Virus record (IMG/VR): IMGVR_UViG_3300028835_002196
Span: 1-64,000 of that record
Direction: 5' to 3' (one strand)
Length of the DNA stretch: 64,000 bases
From: a virus
Shown in pieces: positions 38,391 through 47,818 of the stretch. A program made the position numbers and the translations under genes. Every line of letters starts with the position of its first letter. The first letter of the stretch is position 1. Under the pieces are notes generated by a model that worked only from the letters and a program-made list of their open reading frames with translations, did no database searches and was not told where the DNA came from.

Positions 38391-38800
38391 TTGAGAATAC
38401 GGGTTATAATTTCTTTTATCCATAAATTCTTTATACCAAGTAATATCAGCCCCGCTAAAATTACTAACGTTAGTTTCCACATGCTAAACCATCCCAGGAA
38501 GAGCAGAATAACCGCTGCTGTAATGGAGAGTAGACTTATCATGATTATTTTCCAGTACTTTCTATACTTGAAGGCATACACGGGACTTATTACCGGGATC
38601 TCCGGGCTGAGAATTTCATCCAGAATCTCCAAAGGAATTTTGTCTAAGTTATTCAGTATAACACGCAGGCCTTTATCCCCGTTGCCTTCACCACGAGGAA
38701 TAGGGTTAGAAGGAATAGAAACTTCCCCAGGGTCAACCCATAATTGATATGATCGATAAACAACAAAAGGCATTAACCTGCCCGTTCTACCTAAACTCAT
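38387..38800 (-). CDS. Membrane protein with two TM helices
   Basis: 137 aa. A soluble N-terminal part (VEPs absent; contains VILNNLDKIPLEILDEILSP) is followed by two adjacent hydrophobic helices (IIMISLLSITAAVILLFLGW, LTLVILAGLILLGI). Part of the lysis/late cluster; a holin-associated or virion membrane role is possible. Confidence 0.6.
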   Translation of the reverse strand: MSLGRTGRLMPFVVYRSYQLWVDPGEVSIPSNPIPRGEGNGDKGLRVILNNLDKIPLEILDEILSPEIPVISPVYAFKYRKYWKIIMISLLSITAAVILLFLGWFSMWKLTLVILAGLILLGIKNLWIKEIITRILK

Positions 38801-38803
38801 GTT

Positions 38804-39115
38804 TCAACGCATTACTGTTATATACAATTTAGCACCTAATACAGAAATTTTCGTTGTTATCTGTACGGTAAAATATTCTACCAAATCCAAAGGCAAATAT
38901 TTATCCGTTGCTGCTGCCGTTGTTCCAAAAATAAAATGACATACAGCATCCGCAACTAACCTCACCACTTGACCAGGATAAAATGTTTCAGTAGATGTTG
39001 CTGAGGCACTTGTTCCATCAACTATTTCATGGTGCCCCACAGGAGATAACGCCTGAATAGGTCTTTTTGAATAATCGTTCCCTAGCTTGGGAACATCGCC
39101 TTTCTTATTAGCCAT
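38804..39115 (-). CDS. Small virion protein, decoration candidate
   Basis: 103 aa, beta-rich and Thr/Ala-rich (IVDGTSASATSTETFYPGQV, VRLVADAVCHFIFGTTAAAT). Composition and length resemble capsid or fibre decoration proteins. Sits just after the giant polyvalent gene in transcription order. Confidence 0.55.
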   Translation of the reverse strand: MANKKGDVPKLGNDYSKRPIQALSPVGHHEIVDGTSASATSTETFYPGQVVRLVADAVCHFIFGTTAAATDKYLPLDLVEYFTVQITTKISVLGAKLYITVMR

Positions 39116-39167
39116 AACTTTTAACTATTTATATTTAGTAAATCTAATCAATACTTTTAAACAAATT

Positions 39168-42100
39168 TTATCTTTTAGGCCCTATCTTCCCTCTTCCTGC
39201 TTTCTTCCTGGCCTTTCTCTTTTTTTCTTTTTCCAGGTGTTCTTCGTAAAAATCCCTGGTCTCCCACTGGCTTCTCAGGTTTTCTGCATAATCAATAACC
39301 TCGAGACCAAACCTCTGTCTTTCCTTAGCACCGCCAATATCAAAATACTGATTCAGTAATTCACTTAAAGCCCTGTATTCAGGCTCATAAAACAACTCAT
39401 GTTTACGAGCTGTCTTCATTATCCATTGCACATCTTTAGACCCATAAACATTCGAATATCTAAACTGCCCCGTATCAGACCAATCCCATTTATGCCGGCT
39501 ATCCTCTGCCTTGCCTCTTACTGCCTGATAGGTATCAATAAATTGTTTACCAAAATAAGTGAATTGAGCATTAACAAAAGCATCAACCATTCTTGCATCA
39601 ATGAAAGGTGGTTTCTCAGGTGTTCCTTTCTTGCGAAAGAAATTGTTCATAAACTGTGTCATATTCATAACATCCTTGCCAAACTGACTGGCCCATTGTG
39701 TATTTCTTTCACGAATATCCTTATAAAATTCCTCCGGAGGAATATAATATTTATCTCTAAAAAAATCTTTCTTCGTAGTAATAGCCGTTATACCACCAAT
39801 AGCAGAGCTTAAATTATATAACCTGAACGGAAATATCAAATTAAACAAAGTCGAATTAATATAATTATCGAATGCCTTATCATCTCCCAAAATAAACTTA
39901 TCAGCCAATCGCTGCATACCACTTGATAAAATTCCCAAGTCAAAAGCTCTCGGAATAGAAATCCATCCCCCCCAGGGTGTTGGAAAATTCATAAACAGAT
40001 CTCGCCTCCACGCCGGGAACTGAAAATATTCTTTTCTTTCACGATCATCCAACATTGCCATTAATGATGTCTGCAAGGCTGTAATAATGGCTCCATAAAT
40101 GGCCAATCTAATAGTTGTACCACGTGGATTCTGCCTCATCTTCCAAATACTCTTCGCCTGACCTCTTATCATGGGATTGAGAAATGGTACATTAGGAGCT
40201 ATCCTGCGAATATAATACCCCATCACACGAAAATCCATTATTCTTCTCCCCTGTAACCCAGCATAAAGCAAAGCATCATAATCTACCATCCCTTTCTTTT
40301 TAGCCCATCTATAAGAACTGGAAAAAATAGCCGTACGTGGCTTTCTTTCACCTGACTTCATAAATCTTTCATATCCCCGATCCCATAATACTGTTTTAAG
40401 GTGTTCGGGATTCATGACAATAACAGATTTATCCTTTAATAACTTGGTCATAGCAACCTTCATTAAACCATAATACTGCCTATCTGTTGTCAGGTACCAT
40501 CCAAACTGACCGCCCCCCATACGATTCATCATTTCACTCGACCACTTCTGCATTGCCGGGCTAAACCAATCCTTGAGCTTAAACCTATGATCATGCGTTA
40601 TACCAGCAAACGACACGTCCCGTTCAAAATTTCGTAAATAAAATACCAGGTTAAATACTACCGAAGATCTAAATATGGTGGCCATCTGAGAAAGTATGGG
40701 TATGGGCACGGATTCGGCTACATTCATCATGCCATTATAAAATACCGGATCTACCTGCCACCACTGCTGCTCACCATACTTTTTAAATCCAACACTTTTT
40801 TCTAATTTATAAGGCACTCTCCTGGCCAGTTCTGCCAATCCTGAAATCTCGGAAGAATACATCTCCCTGGTAGGAACAAACCATTTGAACAGTTGTACTT
40901 TATAATTATTATAATCGCTTTCCTGGATCGTCCTTGTAGTTAAATACAATAACTGGTCCAGGGGATCTTTAATAAACTTAGCACTTCCTTTGGCCCTGTG
41001 CATCCAGTCCGGAGTAAATTGAACACCTATCCCTCTCCTGTTACCCGGCCTCATCTCTGTTTTACGTATATCCCACGCCTCATCAGGGCTCATTACCATT
41101 AATCTTGCCAGGGCAACGTATGATAAGTTTCTTTCTCTTATATACTGCCCGGCCTCCTGGGATAACAAACCGGATCTAATCGAATATTCAATTAAATTAT
41201 CTCCAAAAAAACGATACTTTCTTGCAAACTCCTCCCATCGCTTAACATCTTCTTTATTTTTCCTAACCTCTTTTAAAAGAGCTTGTGCTGCTTCATTATC
41301 AGTAACAAATCCTCCTCCAATGCCCGTATACACTCCTTTCGAAAAATCATATCTTTCTATGGGGAAATACAAATCTTCATCGCTAATATTATTTTCTATA
41401 ACCCATTCAGTTATCCTGTTTATATGTACGGCATACTTTTCTGCTATTGCCGGATGAAGCTTTAATATTTCAAGAGGAGGTAATTTATCACTATAATTTT
41501 TCAAATCATACATTACCTGATCACCCTGTATCTTCCACTCCAATTCAATAGACCTTTCAGCAATCATATATGTCATCGCATCATGTAGATCTTTAACAAA
41601 TGTTCCATAATCTGTTTTATCAAGATCATCCAACATCCATACGATATTAACCTGTTTATTCGTTACGGGATCATACACCGTTTTTCCATCGGGCATTTGC
41701 ATACCATGTTGAAATATGGCCACCATCTTATCATTGTGACCGGCAAGCAGTGATCCCATGTACAGGGGATTTTCACTCGGTTTTACGTTAAGAGGATCCC
41801 ATGCCTGTACCACGTTCTTTACAACTCCCTGCCGTTTCAAGGCCTCAACAAATGCTTTCTGTACAGGCCACATATCATTTGATAACCCCCAAACAATCTT
41901 ATCAGCCCATCCCCACTTCAGGCCAAGGGCATTATTATCTTTTCTATGTAAAAAGTTCTCAAACAGGGATTCCGGCTGCTCTTTTAATTTAAAATCAGCA
42001 TGAGATTGGGCACGCTCCATCCATGTCGATCCAACATACCTGCGAATATCATCACCAAATTCCCGGATAACTTCCAAAAACTCATCAGGAACTCTTTCTT

Positions 42101-45100
42101 TAAACCATTCCGTTAGCTTTGGAAAATCTTTTTCTGTTTGATTGGGATTAATAATCCAGGCCCTTATATATTCAGCCGTTCCCTCAGATCTACGATAAGC
42201 CTCTTTATCTAAAGTATCCTTTTTAGGCTTACTGCCATATTTCCACAACCTGCTTAATTCATGATTTATATCGGGGATCTTCCAGCTCACTTCCGGACCA
42301 ACTATCCCAAACATATCATCAATGCGATGACCTAACTCATGTGCTGTAACGTCAAGATCTCCCTGGTATTTCAAAATAATCATCTCCTCGCCAGGTACAT
42401 AAAATCCCGCAATTCCTTTACGTGGTTTCTGATACCTGACACCTGCCCGGAACTTTCGTGGTATAGATAATTGTATTTCCCATATCTTTTTTGGAGGACC
42501 TTCACTTGGCAGAGGATCAGGAGATATTCTCCCAACCCTTCCCCCGGTGTTATTCTCATACTGAATATCCTCGTCAGGTGGTGGTAAGTCGCTATCACGC
42601 TTAATGGCCGTGGCTGTGTCAATAAAATCTTGTACGACACTTGACTGTCCATGAAGAGCCTCAGCTGCATTAAACGCACTCTGAGCAACCTTCTCCGGCC
42701 TCGTTGCAATGGTAAGCCTGTAATCATCTAATATCTGTAATACCTCATCTAACTGACTTTCCCTAAAAAAGCCGTTAAAACTTTGATTGATCTGTGTAAA
42801 TTCACCATCAAACATGATAGCCGGTAACTTGCTTTTACTGGCATCCCAATATTTAGCTCCTTTCTCCCTGCTTGACGGCACACGTAAGGTATATAATTGA
42901 TCATCTGTATAATCACCATAATTATATTCCATAGATCTCGGTATTCCCTTCATGATACTAACATGGCCATCCGTGGTTTCTACATAATCCTTGTTTGCCA
43001 GGGCCAGTATAATATTTTTTGCATCCTTGATGGCGATTGTTACCATTTTATCCACACGGGGCTCAAAATTATCAGGCAATAATATTCCCTTTTTTATCAA
43101 TCCTTCTTTGGTGGTGAACTCAATCAACTTGCCCTTATAATCTTTAAATGCCTGCAGGATATTATTAGTAACAATATATCTTTTTACCCTTTTACCGGCA
43201 CCCTTCAAATGATAATCCCATTGTTCTTTTGCACTTGTTCTCTCTGAAGGTGAGAGAGAATAGCTGCTCGCTATAATCGTGTCCAAATACTGATCCTTGC
43301 TCAGGGGGACCTGAAAAGATCTGCGACTATCTGCTGTTGCAAATTTAATTCTTATATTACTCGGGACCCATGGATTAAGTTTATTTACATTTATATCATA
43401 ACCCACAACGTAACCCTTATTCATTCTTGTAATATTCCCGATATCCTCCTCGTAAGCAACTTCATAAATCTCCCCAACCTTGAAAAACTTAATATACCTG
43501 TCAATCGAATTTGTTAATAAAGTGTTATTTTTCTGAACAGTACTAAGTCTGTACCCTCTAAACTCTTCAAGCTTATTTATTTTATCTTTCCTCATCTCCT
43601 CAGCGTCCCTGACATTTTTCCCTTTCTCAACTGCCTCATCATACCTGCGATGCTCTTCCTTTATTTTAATATCGTACATCTCGGTAACTTCCTGCTGTTT
43701 CTTTTCAAGATTCTTCTGCAAGCCATCATAAATCTTTTTGTACGTGTCCTCTACATGTGCCTCAGCCGTCTTTCCCATAAGCTCTTTATTGATCAGATCA
43801 TCAATCTCTTTAGCCATCATGGGGTTTTTCATACTATTAACATCCATTAATTCCATAAAACTATCATCCCCGAAAGCACTAAACCCCCCTCGTCCACGAA
43901 TAACAAGGTCTTTATTTATACTCTCTGCTTGCAAATCCAAGGCCTTAACCTCAAGATCATTTTGATCGGTTTCGTTAAGATAGTCAATCAAGGCCTTATA
44001 CCGGTCTATAACGTCTGTATAAAATTCCTCTTGCTGCTGGGTTGTAAGTATCGATACTTCATTAGTTACTTTTCTTGTAGGATTCTCTGCCCTGTTCTTA
44101 GATTCATCAACTATACCCAAAGGATCACCGATAAGAGTATTAATATCCAGGTTATCCCTTAAATATTCTTCAACAACCTGATCACCGTACTTATTCAAAA
44201 TATCAACAATATCCAGCATCTTCTCGCTTTGTTTCTGATTTGATGTGGTGTTGGCATCAAGCATACCTATTTTCTGCCGGGTCATCATCAGTAGTCTTTG
44301 CTCTGCAGGCACAACACTACTTACATTATTATATATCGGATCCGTTACCTGACCGGCACGATGAATCCTTCCTATCTTCTGCATATAGGCATTAATATCT
44401 GGCTCTGGTTGTACAATAGTCATCACCCTTTGCGACTGATCTTTAAAATCAACCGATGAATGAGCCGAAAGACCGGTAGACGAAGCCACGTTACCAAGAA
44501 TTACCCAGCCAGGTTCATTATTAAACTTGCGTATAAGCTCATTTTTAGTTGGCCTAGGATTACTAACCAGTTTCCCCTTCATATAATTATCACCTGTAAA
44601 CTCTATTTTTGTTTTTCTACCCGTAATTTCTGCAACCTTGTAACCTGCTTTTTCAATTTCATGTATCATTATATCAATTGGTGATGCAGATATTTCCTCG
44701 CCAATCTCTCTTATTTTCTCTAACAAAGCATAATATGTTTCCTGACCGGCAGGGCCCAGAACTCCCGGATCTAAATATTCGGGATGAGGTACACCTGTTT
44801 CGTCCACAACTGTTGCTTTCATCACTCCTTTTAAGCCACGTTCCAGTACATAAGAAAAGTTTGTTGAAACTTCATCTCCCATACTGACTAATCCTTCATC
44901 CATCATGTGTTTGAACATGCTCTCCATAGTATTAGAAAATGCAACAAACGGCTTCTGCCCCTTCTCTAACTGTTGAATAATGGTAGGTGTTATATGTTGA
45001 GCTTTCAGAGTAAACAATAACTGGTTAATAACATTATAAATTTTATTGAAATAAGGATAATTTTGCACGCCCATTCTTGTAGTTCCCCTTCTTTCCTCCA

Positions 45101-47798
45101 TCTGCTTTCCTTCAGCCTTAAGCTTTGCATTCCACGCTTTAATAATAGGCTTAACAAACATCTCCTGAAAACTGATTATCTGTCTCACCAGATCAGTAAC
45201 GGCATCATATTTCTTCAATATATCCTTACCGGCATCATTAATCTTTCCTGTCTCGGGGTCCCTGCCGTAAACAATCCAGTTATTCTCTATACCCTTCATG
45301 CTACGCTCCCTGCGAATAAGCTGCATAGATTCCACAAGTTGTGAACTAATAATCTCCATCAGGGCCGGCCCTCCAGCCTTTATAGCCTCAGCCAATTCTT
45401 CGTCTGTAAGAGCAGCCTCCCTGATCACCGTATTAACACCATATAAAGGCAAGTTGTCAGGACGTTTCGCATAGGTAGCTGATAAGAAAGTAGCTCCGTC
45501 AGCACTTCCTAGTACATCACGAAGAAAGAATCCAACATTGCTCTGTCCGCTAGCCAAATGACTTTCATCCATTACTACTATATTATTCCTTGCCAAATTC
45601 TCAAATAATGCTCTCTTCTTACGCCCATTCTCTGTTTTATCTGTCATTAACTGAGAATAACTGACAAGTATAACATTATATTCCTCTGAAATATCACCCT
45701 CGTCCATTGCTTTATTTATGGCTGCCGGATCTGACTGGTATAATTCCCTGCCTTCGGGATCAGTAATGATCACGGCTCCGGAGCCATCTGCAAATGTCTT
45801 ATTAAACATAAACGGCCTTAACTCACCAGATCCTATCCCTATCAGGTCACGATAAATATCCGAATACAGCCCCGCATCTTTAGTCATGAAGATTGGCCTG
45901 TAACCATTATTAACAGCATATCTCAAAATGCCTGCTGCTACCCTTCCTTTGCCAACTCCTGTCTGATCACCAATAATTACCGCCTCCCCATTACTGATAT
46001 TATATAATGCCATGGCCAGGGCATCTATCTGCTCCGCATAAAAAGCCTTATACATATCTGCTCTTGAAGGATAATTGAGTTTTCCCATTACATAATTATC
46101 AAAATCCCCTATCTCCCCGGCAAGTTGGTACAGGGCATCTTCCATTTCGTTTGCCTGAGACAAAGGAATGACTGTTTCTCCCGATGGTCCTTTAGAAAGT
46201 GGTCTATATGGCTCTACGCCCCCTGCCTGTTTAATAATGAGTTGTTGCTTTCTCTGAGATCGTGGAGCCACTGCTCCAAGGACAATTCTTCCAACATCTC
46301 CTTCGCCTCTGATTGTTTCATCAGGGGTGGTAATCCCTTCACCGGTTGGATCTCCTGAAGTTCCGATGTCAGGTCTCGGAGTTCCTGGGATTCTACCAGG
46401 AATGCTACCAGCCTCTCCCGGTCCGGGTGAAACAGGTTGGGAAATGTCTCCTGGAATATTCGGGCCAGGTTCCTCTGGGGGACCAATAGTAGTAGGTCGT
46501 GTAGCTTTGGGTAAAGGAGGGGCCTCATCCGGTTGGGTCGGGGGAATTTCGTCAACCCTTCTTTCAATCCGAATATCCGTATCACTTCCTCCCCCCTCAT
46601 CCATGACGGGTCGTAATAATGCTTTTTCATTTGGTTTACTTATTAAATCGTTAATATTTTTATAAACATCCCCCCAGGTAACTGCAGGGGTAAGACCTTC
46701 TTCCTTAAACATCGGAGCAACGCCTTCTGGTATGGGTTTACGCCCCCCAATCATTATAAGTCTTATAGGCCATGAAGTCCCCATACGACTATACAGATCT
46801 CCTTCAATATTTACAATACCATCAACAACATAGTTCTTATAAAGCCAGTTATAAAAATACAAATCACCGCCTTTAATTGCTCCGTCCTCATCCACTTCAA
46901 GATGCCCTCCGGCAATAATCGCGGCTTTTCCATCATCACTCATCAAATCTAACCCGTTCATGGCAATAATATGTTCAATCCTCGATACATCAAACCCTTT
47001 CATCCTGATTTTTGGAACCGATCCAAAAGGAGGATTAAGAACAACGGCAGGAAAATGTCTCTCCATGAAATCGAAATCCGTATCCTTTACCGGTTTTGTC
47101 GCATCAAAGTTGGCGACCTGATTGAATCCCAATGTTTTTAAATTCTTATACCTGCTTTCTGACAGGTCATTAACAAACACCCTCAGGGGATCTGCATAAA
47201 TAACCAACATTCCATTTCCTGCCGAATTATCACCTATATACTTGGCTGCATCTCCGTTTACATACTGGTGCATCATAAAAGCTAATGGTCCCGGAGTACT
47301 ATATTGTTGCTTGCCCTTAACTTCACTGGTAAGTTTGCTTAAAGAAGGCTGAGTATTATAAAACGTAACCAACTTATTAAATCTTTCCTGTTCGGAAATA
47401 TTCCTGTCCCTTGCTATATCCCTAAACCTCTCTGTAAATGCAAGCTCCATCTGGTCCCGGATCTCCGAATCGGTAAGAGTTAACCCGTAGCCCGGTAATA
47501 AGGCCTTAACTGTTGTGAAAGTAACCCTGCGACCGTTAAGAAGATCGTTCTTTATCTGATTACGTAAAAGGTATGACCTTGCATTTTTTAATTTTTCCCT
47601 GGCTTGGGCAACATCATTATCAAATAACGACTGTGCATGTTGCAGTCTTTTAGGATCTGCAACCTTATAAGAAAGAACTATCTGTTTTTGTCTCTCTGCA
47701 ATAAGACTAAGCCAGTCTTCAAGGCTTGCCTTAAACCAGTCAACATAATCACTAAGCCAGGTATTCCCTCCCATTTCCAAAGCCCCTGAAAGAGCCAT
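39168..47798 (-). CDS. Giant DarB-like polyvalent virion protein (MTase + helicase + zincin)
   Basis: 2876 aa. Domain order: (1) ~140-360, N6-adenine methyltransferase-like, motif I NSAGNGML (191-198) and NPPFG (255-259); (2) 400-500, Pro/Gly-rich linker; (3) ~540-1200, strawberry-notch-type SF2 helicase, Walker A DQTGVGKGR (611-619), DESH (744-747), FLSATY (771-776), and GRIHRAGQ (1143-1150); (4) ~1350-1410, coiled coil; (5) ~1800-1900, zincin metallopeptidase-like with HELGH (1820-1824); (6) ~2100-2800, hydrophobic-containing C-terminal region resembling large-polyvalent-protein associated domains, ending in a basic tail. This resembles P1 DarB and other polyvalent proteins injected with DNA to protect it from restriction. 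Virion packaging is inferred from the neighbours. Confidence 0.8.
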   Translation of the reverse strand: MALSGALEMGGNTWLSDYVDWFKASLEDWLSLIAERQKQIVLSYKVADPKRLQHAQSLFDNDVAQAREKLKNARSYLLRNQIKNDLLNGRRVTFTTVKALLPGYGLTLTDSEIRDQMELAFTERFRDIARDRNISEQERFNKLVTFYNTQPSLSKLTSEVKGKQQYSTPGPLAFMMHQYVNGDAAKYIGDNSAGNGMLVIYADPLRVFVNDLSESRYKNLKTLGFNQVANFDATKPVKDTDFDFMERHFPAVVLNPPFGSVPKIRMKGFDVSRIEHIIAMNGLDLMSDDGKAAIIAGGHLEVDEDGAIKGGDLYFYNWLYKNYVVDGIVNIEGDLYSRMGTSWPIRLIMIGGRKPIPEGVAPMFKEEGLTPAVTWGDVYKNINDLISKPNEKALLRPVMDEGGGSDTDIRIERRVDEIPPTQPDEAPPLPKATRPTTIGPPEEPGPNIPGDISQPVSPGPGEAGSIPGRIPGTPRPDIGTSGDPTGEGITTPDETIRGEGDVGRIVLGAVAPRSQRKQQLIIKQAGGVEPYRPLSKGPSGETVIPLSQANEMEDALYQLAGEIGDFDNYVMGKLNYPSRADMYKAFYAEQIDALAMALYNISNGEAVIIGDQTGVGKGRVAAGILRYAVNNGYRPIFMTKDAGLYSDIYRDLIGIGSGELRPFMFNKTFADGSGAVIITDPEGRELYQSDPAAINKAMDEGDISEEYNVILVSYSQLMTDKTENGRKKRALFENLARNNIVVMDESHLASGQSNVGFFLRDVLGSADGATFLSATYAKRPDNLPLYGVNTVIREAALTDEELAEAIKAGGPALMEIISSQLVESMQLIRRERSMKGIENNWIVYGRDPETGKINDAGKDILKKYDAVTDLVRQIISFQEMFVKPIIKAWNAKLKAEGKQMEERRGTTRMGVQNYPYFNKIYNVINQLLFTLKAQHITPTIIQQLEKGQKPFVAFSNTMESMFKHMMDEGLVSMGDEVSTNFSYVLERGLKGVMKATVVDETGVPHPEYLDPGVLGPAGQETYYALLEKIREIGEEISASPIDIMIHEIEKAGYKVAEITGRKTKIEFTGDNYMKGKLVSNPRPTKNELIRKFNNEPGWVILGNVASSTGLSAHSSVDFKDQSQRVMTIVQPEPDINAYMQKIGRIHRAGQVTDPIYNNVSSVVPAEQRLLMMTRQKIGMLDANTTSNQKQSEKMLDIVDILNKYGDQVVEEYLRDNLDINTLIGDPLGIVDESKNRAENPTRKVTNEVSILTTQQQEEFYTDVIDRYKALIDYLNETDQNDLEVKALDLQAESINKDLVIRGRGGFSAFGDDSFMELMDVNSMKNPMMAKEIDDLINKELMGKTAEAHVEDTYKKIYDGLQKNLEKKQQEVTEMYDIKIKEEHRRYDEAVEKGKNVRDAEEMRKDKINKLEEFRGYRLSTVQKNNTLLTNSIDRYIKFFKVGEIYEVAYEEDIGNITRMNKGYVVGYDINVNKLNPWVPSNIRIKFATADSRRSFQVPLSKDQYLDTIIASSYSLSPSERTSAKEQWDYHLKGAGKRVKRYIVTNNILQAFKDYKGKLIEFTTKEGLIKKGILLPDNFEPRVDKMVTIAIKDAKNIILALANKDYVETTDGHVSIMKGIPRSMEYNYGDYTDDQLYTLRVPSSREKGAKYWDASKSKLPAIMFDGEFTQINQSFNGFFRESQLDEVLQILDDYRLTIATRPEKVAQSAFNAAEALHGQSSVVQDFIDTATAIKRDSDLPPPDEDIQYENNTGGRVGRISPDPLPSEGPPKKIWEIQLSIPRKFRAGVRYQKPRKGIAGFYVPGEEMIILKYQGDLDVTAHELGHRIDDMFGIVGPEVSWKIPDINHELSRLWKYGSKPKKDTLDKEAYRRSEGTAEYIRAWIINPNQTEKDFPKLTEWFKERVPDEFLEVIREFGDDIRRYVGSTWMERAQSHADFKLKEQPESLFENFLHRKDNNALGLKWGWADKIVWGLSNDMWPVQKAFVEALKRQGVVKNVVQAWDPLNVKPSENPLYMGSLLAGHNDKMVAIFQHGMQMPDGKTVYDPVTNKQVNIVWMLDDLDKTDYGTFVKDLHDAMTYMIAERSIELEWKIQGDQVMYDLKNYSDKLPPLEILKLHPAIAEKYAVHINRITEWVIENNISDEDLYFPIERYDFSKGVYTGIGGGFVTDNEAAQALLKEVRKNKEDVKRWEEFARKYRFFGDNLIEYSIRSGLLSQEAGQYIRERNLSYVALARLMVMSPDEAWDIRKTEMRPGNRRGIGVQFTPDWMHRAKGSAKFIKDPLDQLLYLTTRTIQESDYNNYKVQLFKWFVPTREMYSSEISGLAELARRVPYKLEKSVGFKKYGEQQWWQVDPVFYNGMMNVAESVPIPILSQMATIFRSSVVFNLVFYLRNFERDVSFAGITHDHRFKLKDWFSPAMQKWSSEMMNRMGGGQFGWYLTTDRQYYGLMKVAMTKLLKDKSVIVMNPEHLKTVLWDRGYERFMKSGERKPRTAIFSSSYRWAKKKGMVDYDALLYAGLQGRRIMDFRVMGYYIRRIAPNVPFLNPMIRGQAKSIWKMRQNPRGTTIRLAIYGAIITALQTSLMAMLDDRERKEYFQFPAWRRDLFMNFPTPWGGWISIPRAFDLGILSSGMQRLADKFILGDDKAFDNYINSTLFNLIFPFRLYNLSSAIGGITAITTKKDFFRDKYYIPPEEFYKDIRERNTQWASQFGKDVMNMTQFMNNFFRKKGTPEKPPFIDARMVDAFVNAQFTYFGKQFIDTYQAVRGKAEDSRHKWDWSDTGQFRYSNVYGSKDVQWIMKTARKHELFYEPEYRALSELLNQYFDIGGAKERQRFGLEVIDYAENLRSQWETRDFYEEHLEKEKKRKARKKAGRGKIGPKR

Positions 47799-47818
47799 AA
47801 GCTCATTAGATTCATTTA

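Noticed and set aside
42380-42727. 115-aa ORF antiparallel in frame to the giant gene
   Set aside because: Same-strand shadow frame inside the continuous 2876-aa reading frame with clear domain content.
46214-46630. 138-aa ORF within the giant polyvalent gene
   Set aside because: Lies in the Pro/Gly-rich linker of the 2876-aa protein in another frame; low complexity there suppresses stops.
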